Source: Ga0077536 sp943370145 (lineage in GTDB: Bacteria > Pseudomonadota > Gammaproteobacteria > Ga0077536). From it: 64,000 bases of DNA. A program made the translations under genes and the position numbers. Shown here piece after piece: positions 33,681-41,254 of the stretch. Location of the stretch: assembly GCA_943370145.1 (NCBI GenBank), contig CALRPY020000015.1:1-64000 (forward strand), written 5' to 3'. Positions within the stretch are counted from its first letter, which is position 1; every line of letters begins with the position of its first letter. A model generated the notes under the pieces. It did no database searches and was not told the origin of the DNA. It saw only the letters and a program-made list of their open reading frames with translations.

Positions 33681-34150
33681 GCGCGGACGCCACCCGGGCC
33701 GCACCGGCGCCCGCGCTCGAACTCGGCGCCTTCCTGCCGTACCGCCTGTCGGTGCTGGCCAACCGGGTCAGCCGGGAGCTGGCGGCGCTGTACGGTGAAC
33801 GTTTCGGCATCTCAATCCCGGAGTGGCGGGTGATCGCGGTGCTCGGACAGCACACGGACGTGTCCGCCGATTTCGTCTGCGCCAAGACCGACATGGATCG
33901 GGTGACGGTCAGCCGCGCCGTCGCGCGCCTGCTGGCGAAAAAGCTCATCCTGCGCCGCGCACTGGCCTCGGATCGTCGCTGCTCGGTGCTCAAGCTGAGC
34001 GCGGCGGGGCAGCGCGCCTATGACCAGATAGTGCCGTTGGCGCGGGCCTACGAGCGCGATCTGCTGTCCACCCTGAGCGGCGAGGAGCGCGCCGCGCTGG
34101 AACACGCGCTGCGCGCGCTGGAATCGAGGCTCGCCGACCCACGGCGCTGA
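33677..34150 (+). CDS. MarR-family transcriptional regulator
   Basis: A 157-residue winged-helix repressor-type regulator. The helix-turn-helix region is EWRVIAVLGQHTDVSADFVC plus DRVTVSRAVARLLAKK, followed by a wing (SDRRCSVLKLSAAGQ). Its ATG overlaps the hmgA stop, so the two are co-translated. It is the obvious candidate regulator of the homogentisate genes; homogentisate regulation by an IclR-type HmgR is known from Pseudomonas, so a MarR protein here is a different solution. Ligand unknown. Confidence 0.9.
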   Translation: MSADATRAAPAPALELGAFLPYRLSVLANRVSRELAALYGERFGISIPEWRVIAVLGQHTDVSADFVCAKTDMDRVTVSRAVARLLAKKLILRRALASDRRCSVLKLSAAGQRAYDQIVPLARAYERDLLSTLSGEERAALEHALRALESRLADPRR

Positions 34151-34162
34151 ATAATTCGACCG

Positions 34163-34197
34163 GCCGCGCGAAGCGCCCCCGGGGCCCTTCGCGCGGC
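34163..34197. terminator. Hairpin between convergent marR and persulfide dioxygenase genes
   Basis: GCCGCGCGAAG at 34163-34173 pairs perfectly with CTTCGCGCGGC at 34187-34197 around a GC-rich 13-base loop. It occupies the 60-bp gap between convergent genes, the typical place for a bidirectional terminator. There is no T-tract on either side. Confidence 0.5.
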
Positions 34198-34210
34198 GTC
34201 GGATCACTTC

Positions 34211-35071
34211 TTACAGCGCATTCAGCGGGATCTTGAGGTAGCGCACGCCATTGGTGTCGGCTGGCGGGAAGTCTCCCGCGCGCACGTTCATCTGGATCGC
34301 CGGCAGGATCAGCACCGGCATCTCCAGCGTGCTGTCGCGCGCGGAGCGCATCTGGACGAAGGCCTCCTCCGACACGCCGTCGTGGACGTGGATGTTGGAT
34401 TCGCGCTCTTCGGCAACGCTCGTCTCCCAGCGCAGTTCACGGCCCGCCGGCGGATAGTCGTGGCACACGAAGATGCGGGTGGCTGGCGGAAAGTCGAGCA
34501 GGCGCCGCATCGACCTGTACAGCGTACGGGCATCGCCACCCGGGAAGTCGCAGCGCGCCGTGCCCACATCCGGCATGAACATCGTGTCGCCGACGAAGAG
34601 CGCGTCCCCGATGTGGTAGGCGGCGCAGGCGGGCGTGTGGCCGGGCACGAACAGCACTTCGCTGGTCAACTGCCCGATGCTGAAGCGCTCTCCTTCGCGG
34701 AAGAGGTGGTCGAACTGGCTGCCGTCGGTAGCGAACGCCGGCTCGAGGTTGAACACCTTCTTGAAGGTTTCCTGGACGAGCGTGATGCGCTCCCCGATGC
34801 CGATCTTGCCGCCAAGGTGCTGGCGCAGGTATTGCGACGCGGAAACGTGATCCGCGTGGGCGTGGGTCTCGAGGATCCAGTCGACCTTCAGCTTTTCGGC
34901 CTTGACGAATTCGATGACCTGGTCGGCCGAGGTGGTCTTCGTGCGGCCCGACTTCGGATCGTAGTCGAGCACGGAGTCGATGACCGCGGCGGTGCCGCCC
35001 GGCACGTCATACACGACATAGGTCAGGGTCCAGGTCGCCTTGTCGAAAAATGCCTTAACTTGCGGATTCAT
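34211..35071 (-). CDS. Persulfide dioxygenase-like MBL-fold enzyme (Blh type)
   Basis: A 286-residue metallo-beta-lactamase-fold protein closely resembling the Blh/ETHE1 group that oxidises glutathione persulfide to sulfite. The metal motif THAHADH is intact (His70, His72, Asp74, His75). HTPACAAYHIGDALFVGDT and ARCDFPGGDARTLY are group signatures, the latter holding the Asp/Gly turn near the iron site. ATG 35071 has GAGGAG upstream. It diverges from a BigR-like regulator, whose operator candidate lies between them, so it is probably sulfide-inducible. Confidence 0.9.
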   Translation of the reverse strand: MNPQVKAFFDKATWTLTYVVYDVPGGTAAVIDSVLDYDPKSGRTKTTSADQVIEFVKAEKLKVDWILETHAHADHVSASQYLRQHLGGKIGIGERITLVQETFKKVFNLEPAFATDGSQFDHLFREGERFSIGQLTSEVLFVPGHTPACAAYHIGDALFVGDTMFMPDVGTARCDFPGGDARTLYRSMRRLLDFPPATRIFVCHDYPPAGRELRWETSVAEERESNIHVHDGVSEEAFVQMRSARDSTLEMPVLILPAIQMNVRAGDFPPADTNGVRYLKIPLNAL

Positions 35072-35108
35072 CGCGCGCTCCTCTGTTGTCATTTCAGTTC
35101 AGGATACT

Positions 35109-35132
35109 ATATTATATTTAAAAATATAATAT
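35109..35132. promoter_or_regulatory. BigR-type operator candidate (24-bp palindrome)
   Basis: ATATTATATTT-AA-AAATATAATAT has 11-bp perfect arms in an otherwise GC-rich genome. It lies midway between the persulfide dioxygenase gene and the ArsR gene, 38 bp from each start. Published BigR boxes are AT-rich palindromes in the same position, overlapping the promoters they repress. Confidence 0.65.
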
Positions 35133-35170
35133 GATCCTGATCATGAAGACCAACCGGGACTGAGCCGACG

Positions 35171-35485
35171 ATGGCCGACACCACATCACTGGACATCAGG
35201 AAGGTACGCCGCGCCGCCGCGGAAGCAACCGGCATGCTGCGGCTGCTGGCCAACGAGGACCGCCTGCTGCTGCTGTGCCAGCTGACGCAGGGCGAGCGCT
35301 GCGTCAGCGAACTGGAAGAGCTGCTCGAAATCCGGCAGCCGACGCTGTCGCAGCAACTGGGGGTGCTCCGCACCGAGGGCGTCGTCGCCACGCGGCGCGA
35401 AGGCAAGAACATCTATTACAGAATCGCGGACGAACGGGTGGAGCGACTGCTGGACCAGCTCTACCAGATGTTCTGCCGCAAATAA
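35171..35485 (+). CDS. bigR: ArsR-family persulfide-responsive regulator (BigR/SqrR-like)
   Basis: A 104-residue winged-helix repressor. Recognition helix region IRQPTLSQQLGVLRTEGVV and wing RREGKNIYYRIAD are typical of ArsR proteins. Cys36 (LLLCQL), Cys44 (ERCVSEL) and Cys102 (MFCRK) are present; BigR and SqrR use a helix-2 Cys and a C-terminal Cys that link through sulfur atoms on exposure to persulfide, and this layout fits. The gene is first in an operon with sulfur-transport genes and divergent from the persulfide dioxygenase gene. Confidence 0.88.
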   Translation: MADTTSLDIRKVRRAAAEATGMLRLLANEDRLLLLCQLTQGERCVSELEELLEIRQPTLSQQLGVLRTEGVVATRREGKNIYYRIADERVERLLDQLYQMFCRK

Positions 35486-35495
35486 GGAGGAATCC

Positions 35496-35930
35496 ATGAT
35501 TATCGATTGGCAGAACTTCACGCCCTGGACCTCGCTCGCCGGCGGCGTCCTCATCGGGCTCGCGGCGGCGCTGTTCGTGCTGATGAACGGGCGCATCGCC
35601 GGCATCAGCGGCGTGCTGGGCGGGCTGCTGCAGCCCCGCGCCGGCGACATCACGTGGCGCCTCGCGTTCGTCGCCGGCATCCTGCTCGCGCCGACGCTGT
35701 ATGGCGTCATCACCGTGCTGCCGGCATCGACGATCGAGGCCGACTATCCGGTGCTCGTCGCGGCCGGGTTGCTGGTCGGTGTCGGTACGCGCTTCGGTTC
35801 CGGCTGCACCAGCGGCCACGGTGTATGCGGGCTGTCGCGGCTGTCGCCGCGCTCGCTCGTCGCGACCATGAGCTTCATGGCGGCCGGCTTCGCCACCGTC
35901 TTCGTCACCCGCCACCTGCTGGGCGCCTGA
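35496..35930 (+). CDS. YeeE/YedE family sulfur transporter subunit (PmpA-like)
   Basis: A 144-residue membrane protein, half the size of full-length YeeE/YedE (DUF395) proteins. GGVLIGLAAALFVLMNGRIAG and GTRFGSGCTSGHGVCGLSRLS (given here in parts: GVGTRFGSGC, TSGHGVCGLS) hold the cysteines believed to conduct thiosulfate-type sulfur. Strong ribosome site AAGGAGGAAT precedes ATG 35496. It pairs with the second half-protein 10 bp downstream; such PmpA/PmpB pairs are usual in bigR operons. Confidence 0.9.
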   Translation: MIIDWQNFTPWTSLAGGVLIGLAAALFVLMNGRIAGISGVLGGLLQPRAGDITWRLAFVAGILLAPTLYGVITVLPASTIEADYPVLVAAGLLVGVGTRFGSGCTSGHGVCGLSRLSPRSLVATMSFMAAGFATVFVTRHLLGA

Positions 35931-35940
35931 GGAGAATGAC

Positions 35941-36390
35941 ATGACCAATCTCGCTTCATTCGTCTGCGGACTCATCTTCGGCCTCGGCCTCATCCTGGCC
36001 GGCATGGCGAACCCGGCCAAGGTGTTGTCGTTTCTGGACCTGGCCGGCAACTGGGATCCCTCGCTCGCGCTGGTGATGGGCGGCGCAATCGCGGTCGCGA
36101 CCGGCGCCTTCGCCATCGCCGGCAAGCGCGCGCGCTCCATCCTCGGCGCGCCGATGCAGTTGCCGACCGCCCGCGACATCGACAAGCGGCTCGTGCTCGG
36201 CAGCGTCGCCTTCGGCATGGGCTGGGGACTGGCCGGTTTCTGCCCGGGTCCGGCACTGGTCGCCCTTGGCGCCGGCATGCCGAAGGCAATCGTCTTTGTC
36301 GGTGCGATGCTAGTCGGTATGCTGGGCTACGAGCTGATCAATCGCGCGCTGGCCGACGCAGGCCCGCGCCCCCAACAGAGGACTCATTGA
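35941..36390 (+). CDS. YeeE/YedE family sulfur transporter subunit (PmpB-like)
   Basis: A 149-residue membrane protein of the DUF6691/YeeE group, the second half of the transporter. FGLGLILAGMANPAKVLSFLDLAG and GMGWGLAGFCPGPALVALGAG are the signature loops, the latter carrying the conserved Cys. Ribosome site GAGGAGAA precedes ATG 35941. Its stop codon overlaps the next start by one base (TTGATG), so the DUF442 gene is translationally coupled. Confidence 0.9.
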   Translation: MTNLASFVCGLIFGLGLILAGMANPAKVLSFLDLAGNWDPSLALVMGGAIAVATGAFAIAGKRARSILGAPMQLPTARDIDKRLVLGSVAFGMGWGLAGFCPGPALVALGAGMPKAIVFVGAMLVGMLGYELINRALADAGPRPQQRTH

Positions 36391-36731
36391 TGGATTTCCA
36401 GGCCCAGAGCATCAACGCCGACTTCTCGACCTGCCCGCAACTGCTGCCGGCACAGATGGCGGCGGTCGCCGCCGCCGGCTTCAGAAGCGTGATCAACAAC
36501 CGGCCGGACCACGAAGGCGGCGCCGAGCAGCCGACCAGCGCGGACATCGAGCGGGCGGCCATCGCGGCTGGCCTCAGCTATGCGTACCTGCCGGTCGTGC
36601 CTGCCGACATCAAGCCCGATGAGGTTGCGAAGATGGCGGCGCTGGTCGATGAACTGCCGAAGCCGGTGCTCGCGTTCTGCCGCTCCGGCGCGCGCGCCGC
36701 GAAGCTCTACCAGCTCGCGACCGGAGTCTGA
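36390..36731 (+). CDS. TIGR01244/DUF442 sulfur-metabolism protein
   Basis: A 113-residue protein with a dual-specificity-phosphatase-like fold. The loop FCRSGARAAKLY carries the CxxGxR active-site pattern, and FRSVINNRPDHE is the family's N-terminal signature. In Blh proteins of other bacteria this domain is fused to the MBL persulfide dioxygenase; here the MBL part is the separate gene at 34211. A role in sulfur transfer or persulfide handling is inferred from that fusion and from the operon. Start ATG 36390 overlaps the previous stop. Confidence 0.88.
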   Translation: MDFQAQSINADFSTCPQLLPAQMAAVAAAGFRSVINNRPDHEGGAEQPTSADIERAAIAAGLSYAYLPVVPADIKPDEVAKMAALVDELPKPVLAFCRSGARAAKLYQLATGV

Positions 36732-36748
36732 ACGGGGCCTCGTTCCAG

Positions 36749-38485
36749 ATGTCGCTCCCGTTTCGCGCGCGCTGGCTGGCAGGCTGGGCTGCGGACTACG
36801 GTCTTGCACAGGCAAGACAGGATCTCGTGGCGGGCCTCGTCGTCGTGGTGATGCTGGTGCCGCAGAGCCTGGCCTACGCGCTGATCGCCGGGCTGCCCGC
36901 CGAGGCGGGGCTCTACGCCAGCATGCTGCCGATCGTCGCGTACGCTGCCTTCGGCTCATCGCGCACGCTGGCGGTCGGGCCGGTCGCCGTCGTCTCGCTG
37001 ATGACCGCTTCGGCGCTTGCGCCGCTGGCGGCGGCCGGCAGCCCCGAATACACGGCGATGGCGTTGCAGCTCGCGGCGCTGGCGGGTGCGTTCCTCCTGC
37101 TGTTCGGCATCCTGCGCCTCGGCGTCGTCGCCAACCTGCTGAGCCACCCGGTGATCGCGGGTTTCGCCACGGGCTCTGCCATCCTCATCATCACTGGCCA
37201 GATCAAATCCCTGCTGGGCATGCCCGGCAGCGGACATACCGCGCTCGAGCTTGCCGCATCGCTGCTGGCGCACGTCGCCGACGTCAATCGCGCGTCCCTG
37301 CTGCTCGGTGGAACGTCACTTGTGCTGCTGGTGCTCGCGCGACGCTATGCGACACCGGTTCTGCGGCGTCTCGGGGCCGGTGCCACCGCGGCGGAAATCG
37401 GCGCGCGGCTCGCGCCGGTCGTCATCGTCATCGCCGGCACCGTCGTGACGGCGGTCGCGTCGCTGGATACCCACCACGGCGTTGCCGTGGTGGGTGCGAT
37501 ACCGGCCGGACTGCCGGCGCTGCACTGGGTGTTGCCGGACGCCACCGTCTTCAAGGCCCTGGCGCTGCCCGCCGCGGCCATCGCGCTCGTCGGTTTCGTC
37601 GAGAGCGTCTCGGTCGGCCAGTCGCTCGCGATGCGACGCCAGGAACGCATCGACGCGAATCGCGAACTGCTCGGCCTGGGCGCGGCGAACCTCGCGGCGG
37701 CCGCCGCCGGCGGACTGCCGGTGACGGGGGGCTTCTCGCGCACCGTGGTCAATCACGCGGCGGGCGCCCAGTCGCCGCTCGCGGGCGTGGTCGCCGCCCT
37801 GGCGATGCTGCTGGTCGTCACGACACTCAGCGGTGTCTTCGACAAACTGCCGATCTGCGTGCTCGCCGCGACGATCATCGTGCCGACGGCAAGCCTCGTC
37901 GACGTGCGTGGCCTGCTGCGGACCTGGCGCTATGCGCGGGCTGACGGCCTCGCCTTCCTGTTGACGGCGGGCGGCGTGCTGATCGCCGGGGTCGAGGCGG
38001 GCATTGCGCTCGGCATCCTGCTGTCCCTGCTCGCGATCCTGTGGCAGGCCAGTCGTCCGCATATCGCGGTCATCGGGCGCGTGCCGGGCACCGAGCAGTT
38101 CCGCAACGTGAATCGCGTGGCGGTCGAAACACACCCCGAACTGCTGGCGCTGCGCGTCGACGAAAACCTGTTCTTCGGCAATGTGCCCGCCGTCGAGGTC
38201 GAACTGCAGCGGGCGCTCGCCGCGCAGCCGACGACGCGCCACGTGCTGTTCGTCATGACCTCGGTCAGTTCGATCGACATGACGGCGCTGGAACGTCTCG
38301 TGGAACTGAATCACACGCTGGGCGCCCGCGGCATCAAGCTGCACTTCGCCGATTTCAAGGGGCCCGTGTCGGACCAGCTCCGGCATTCGGAATTGCTCGA
38401 CAGCCTTTCCGGCCGGGTTTTCCGCTTCACGCATGAGGCCTTCGACGCACTGGCGACACCCGCGGTGCGAAGTCCGCAGGCATGA
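36749..38485 (+). CDS. SulP family anion permease with STAS domain
   Basis: A 578-residue inner-membrane transporter. The signature VVVVMLVPQSLAYALIAGLP, the LYASMLP helix and multiple hydrophobic segments to about residue 440 are followed by a cytoplasmic STAS domain (about 450-560; VLFVMTSVSSIDMTALERL). The family carries sulfate or other anions such as bicarbonate. As the last gene of the sulfide operon, it could export sulfite or sulfate made from persulfide oxidation. It overlaps the next gene by 4 bp (ATGA), so the SDR gene is probably co-transcribed. Confidence 0.92.
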   Translation: MSLPFRARWLAGWAADYGLAQARQDLVAGLVVVVMLVPQSLAYALIAGLPAEAGLYASMLPIVAYAAFGSSRTLAVGPVAVVSLMTASALAPLAAAGSPEYTAMALQLAALAGAFLLLFGILRLGVVANLLSHPVIAGFATGSAILIITGQIKSLLGMPGSGHTALELAASLLAHVADVNRASLLLGGTSLVLLVLARRYATPVLRRLGAGATAAEIGARLAPVVIVIAGTVVTAVASLDTHHGVAVVGAIPAGLPALHWVLPDATVFKALALPAAAIALVGFVESVSVGQSLAMRRQERIDANRELLGLGAANLAAAAAGGLPVTGGFSRTVVNHAAGAQSPLAGVVAALAMLLVVTTLSGVFDKLPICVLAATIIVPTASLVDVRGLLRTWRYARADGLAFLLTAGGVLIAGVEAGIALGILLSLLAILWQASRPHIAVIGRVPGTEQFRNVNRVAVETHPELLALRVDENLFFGNVPAVEVELQRALAAQPTTRHVLFVMTSVSSIDMTALERLVELNHTLGARGIKLHFADFKGPVSDQLRHSELLDSLSGRVFRFTHEAFDALATPAVRSPQA

Positions 38486-39288
38486 GCGCGGCGCGGCCGC
38501 AAGCGCTCGTCACCGGCGCGTCGGCCGGCCTCGGCGCCGCGTTCGCCCGGGCCTATGCCGATCGCGGCTACGACCTCCTCCTCACGGCGCGCCGGGAGGC
38601 GCGGCTCGTCGCGCTGGCCCGGGAGCTTGAATCCCGGCACGGCACGCGCAGCTCGGTGCTGCCCTGTGACCTCGCGCGCCCGGGTGCCGCCGGGGCCCTG
38701 TTCCGCGAGATCGAGGCACGCGGCCTCGCGGTGGACGTGCTTGTCAACAACGCCGGCTATGGCGTCCCGGGCAGCTACCGTGGGCGATCCTGGCAAGTGC
38801 ATGCCGATTTCCAGCGGGTGATGATCGATGCGGTCGCGGAACTCTGCTACCTCGTGATTCCCGGCATGCGCGCACGTGGCGCCGGCACCATCCTCAACGT
38901 CGCCTCGCTTGCCGGCCACATGCCGGGCACTGCGGGGCACACCCTGTACGGGCCTGCCAAGTCGTGGCTCATCAAGTTCTCCGAATGCCTGCACGATGAA
39001 CTCTTCGACGACGGCATCACCGTCTGTGCGCTGTGCCCGGGTTTCACCTATACCGAGTTCCACGACGTCAACGGCATGCGGCCGCACGTATCACGCCTGC
39101 CGCGAGCTCTGTGGATGACGGCGGACGAAGTCGTCGCGCAGGGGCTGGCCGCCGTCGAGCGCCGCCAGGCGAGTTTCATTCCCGGCCGCCTCAACCGCCT
39201 GATCGCGCTTGCCGCGCGCCTGTTGCCACGGCCGCTGGTGCGCGCCGCGGTCGCGAGCCGGGCGCGCGATTTCCGCAACGTGGACTGA
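38482..39288 (+). CDS. Short-chain dehydrogenase/reductase
   Basis: A 268-residue classical SDR. The coenzyme motif TGASAGLG is at residues 11-18, NNAG at 89-92, and the catalytic set Ser142, Tyr156 and Lys160 (YGPAK) is complete. An Arg/Arg pair after the second strand (LTARREARL) favours NADP. The C-terminal part is hydrophobic and basic, similar to DltE/YqjQ-like SDRs. It overlaps the SulP stop and precedes the sirtuin by 5 bp. Substrate unknown. Confidence 0.88.
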   Translation: MSAARPQALVTGASAGLGAAFARAYADRGYDLLLTARREARLVALARELESRHGTRSSVLPCDLARPGAAGALFREIEARGLAVDVLVNNAGYGVPGSYRGRSWQVHADFQRVMIDAVAELCYLVIPGMRARGAGTILNVASLAGHMPGTAGHTLYGPAKSWLIKFSECLHDELFDDGITVCALCPGFTYTEFHDVNGMRPHVSRLPRALWMTADEVVAQGLAAVERRQASFIPGRLNRLIALAARLLPRPLVRAAVASRARDFRNVD

Positions 39289-39293
39289 CGACG

Positions 39294-40073
39294 ATGGACG
39301 ACATGACCCGCAACGGCATGCTTGAAGCGCAGGTACGCGAAGTGGGCCGGCTGCTCGGTCGGGCGCGACGGGTGCTGTTCATCACCGGCGCCGGCATTTC
39401 GGCCGAATCCGGCCTGCCCACCTATCGCGGCGTCGGCGGGCTGTACAACGAGATGACCATCGACGAAGGACTGCCGATCGAGGAAATCCTGTCGGGCGAC
39501 ACCTTCGCCCGCGATCCCGCGCTGACCTGGAAGTACCTCCTCGAGATCGAGCGTGCCTGTCGCGGCGCGCGGCCCAACACCGCGCATGCGCTGATTGCAG
39601 GGCTCGAGGCGCATTGCGAAGTCTGCGTGATCACGCAGAACGTCGACGGCTTCCACGTGCTGGCTGGCAGCAGCGATGTGATCGAAATCCACGGACGACT
39701 GAGCGAACTGCTGTGCACGCGCTGCGGGCAACGCCGGTCAGCCGTCGACTTCGACACGCTGGCGCTGCCACCGCGCTGCGCTGACTGTGGCGGCATCATC
39801 AGGCCGGACGTCGTGCTGTTCGGCGAGATGCTGCCGCCGCGGGCGCTCGCGCGTTATGAAAAGGCGCTGCTGCGCGGCTTCGACATGGTGTTCGCTGTCG
39901 GCACGACCGCCGGCTTCCCCTACATCCACGAGCCGGTCGTGGCGAGTGCGCGCGCCCGCCTGCCAACCATCGAGATCAATCCCGGTCGCACGCCGCTGTC
40001 CTCGCTGGTCAGCCATCGCCTCGAATGCGGCGCCGTCGCTGCACTGCAGGCAATCATCGGCCAGATCGCCTGA
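39294..40073 (+). CDS. Sir2-family NAD-dependent protein deacylase
   Basis: A 259-residue sirtuin. GAGISAESGLPTYRG is the NAD-binding signature, TQNVDGFH and EIHGRL (catalytic His) follow, and two CxxC pairs (CTRC, CADC) form the zinc ribbon. The Tyr-x-x-Arg pair that marks CobB/SIRT5-type desuccinylases is not at the expected place (region PALTWKYLLEIERA), so deacetylase activity is more likely. Start ATG 39294 lies 5 bp after the SDR stop; the frame opening at 39033 overlaps SDR. Confidence 0.92.
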   Translation: MDDMTRNGMLEAQVREVGRLLGRARRVLFITGAGISAESGLPTYRGVGGLYNEMTIDEGLPIEEILSGDTFARDPALTWKYLLEIERACRGARPNTAHALIAGLEAHCEVCVITQNVDGFHVLAGSSDVIEIHGRLSELLCTRCGQRRSAVDFDTLALPPRCADCGGIIRPDVVLFGEMLPPRALARYEKALLRGFDMVFAVGTTAGFPYIHEPVVASARARLPTIEINPGRTPLSSLVSHRLECGAVAALQAIIGQIA

Positions 40074-40175
40074 ATCGGACGGCGCTCGATCTGTCAATGG
40101 CGAGGGATCCGCGCAATCCGCGCCCCAGGCGCCAAAAAGGCCCCGAAAAAGCCGAAAAAAAACGGGCTTCACTGC

Positions 40176-40203
40176 TTACAAATGCTTTTCCTCGCTTTAT
40201 ATT
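40176..40203 (+). promoter_or_regulatory. Sigma-70-like promoter candidate for the HU gene
   Basis: TTACAA (40176-40181) and TATATT (40198-40203) are 16 bp apart in a rare AT-rich patch. Transcription from here would give a leader of about 210 nt before the HU start. The rest of 40074-40418 holds A-rich runs (GAAAAAGCCGAAAAAAAACG) and no gene. Confidence 0.45.
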
Positions 40204-40418
40204 ACCCGCGCACTGATGTTGCTATTGAATTTCGGGCGTTTTCCCGCAGGAAAAACGACAGGGAAAACGAATCAAGCGACGGAGCGCGGCAGTACCTACG
40301 CTGGTATTACGCTGGTTCTTAACGGCGCACGCCGACCAAGTCTGCGTGATGCCACAAGCCGGATTCGAGCAGCTGACGGTATACCGTGTGCCGGTTGTCC
40401 AATTTTCTGGGAGGACTT

Positions 40419-40754
40419 ATGAGTCGAGCAAAACCCGCGATCAAAGAACGCGAAACGAAGAGCCAGATTCTTGCCGCCGTGGCCGAAGCCACCGGCCTGA
40501 CGAAGAAGCAGGTCCAGTCCGTGCTGGCCGCGACCCGCGATCACGCCGTGCGTCACCTGAACGCCCGTGGTTCTGGTGAAGTCAGCGTGCCGGAACTCGG
40601 CGTGAAGCTGCGCCGCGTCAAGAAGGCCGCCCGCAAGGCCGGCATGGCGCGCAATCCGTTCACCGGTGAAATGGTCAAGGTCGAAGCCCGCCCGGCGAGC
40701 GCCTCCGTGCGCGCGAGCGCGCTGAAGGCACTCAAGGACGCCGTTGCCGGCTGA
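40419..40754 (+). CDS. HU-family DNA-binding protein
   Basis: A 111-residue nucleoid protein. IAAVAEATGLTKKQVQSVL-like N-terminus (QILAAVAEATGLTKKQV), the VSVPELGVKLRRVKKAARKA arm-base region and RNPFTGEMVKVEA, the DNA-bending beta-arm tip with its intercalating Pro, identify the family. It is longer than classical HU (about 90 residues) by a Ser/Ala-rich C-terminal extension and a basic N-terminal extension. Good ribosome site GGGAGGAC. It has its own promoter candidate and terminator. Confidence 0.9.
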   Translation: MSRAKPAIKERETKSQILAAVAEATGLTKKQVQSVLAATRDHAVRHLNARGSGEVSVPELGVKLRRVKKAARKAGMARNPFTGEMVKVEARPASASVRASALKALKDAVAG

Positions 40755-40780
40755 TCGCCGCCCGACGTTGCCCTGTCGAC

Positions 40781-40816
40781 GGGGCGCGTGCGCGAGCACG
40801 CGCCCCGTTTCTTTTT
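40781..40816 (+). terminator. Rho-independent terminator after the HU gene
   Basis: GGGGCGCGTGC at 40781-40791 pairs perfectly with GCACGCGCCCC at 40796-40806 around a GCGA tetraloop, followed by GTTTCTTTTT. This is the clearest intrinsic terminator in the window. Confidence 0.9.
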
Positions 40817-40924
40817 CAGCGCCCGCGACGCGCGTACGGCGCCACGCGCACCGAAGCCCGTCGATGCCGTCGATTGACGCTCCCGATCACGGCCGCTACT
40901 CTTCGCCGCGTTGTTCAGACTTGC

Positions 40925-41124
40925 CAACGGTGCCTGGGGACTGTCCAGTCCTCGGGATAATCGGGAAGCCGGTGCGTTTCTCAAGGGAAACAAGGCCGGC
41001 GCTGCCCCCGCAACGGTAAGCGAAGCGGAGACCCTCCAAGCCACTGTGCAGGCATGCATGGGAAGGCGGGAATCCACACGCCACTCGAGCAGAGTGCGTC
41101 CTTCGTGAGCCCGGATACCGGCCT
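40925..41124 (+). ncRNA. Cobalamin (adenosylcobalamin-type) riboswitch
   Basis: The conserved blocks occur in order: GGTGCC near 40929, GGGAAGCCGGTGC, GCTGCCCCCGCAACGGTAAG, GCCACTG...CATGGGAAGGCG and the B12-box-like GAGCCCGGATACCGGCC ending at 41123. It lies directly upstream of the BtuB gene, about 130 nt before its start codon. High cobalamin should shut off expression of the transporter. Confidence 0.93.
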
Positions 41125-41167
41125 TTGGCGTTTCAAACCCGAGTCGCGGTGGGATGACTCCGGCTGA

Positions 41168-41189
41168 CCAGGCGCCCCGTGGCGCCTGG
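41168..41189 (+). promoter_or_regulatory. Expression-platform hairpin candidate of the riboswitch
   Basis: CCAGGCGCC-CCGT-GGCGCCTGG is a perfect 9-bp hairpin lying between the aptamer and the btuB ribosome site, followed by a moderately T-rich stretch (GTGTTTCTCC). It could terminate transcription or, less directly, mask translation when the aptamer is occupied. Confidence 0.5.
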
Positions 41190-41254
41190 ATTGCCTGCGT
41201 GTTTCTCCGCGATTCCAAGACGCCGCTCGGGTGAGAGCGGACGTGGAGAAACGC

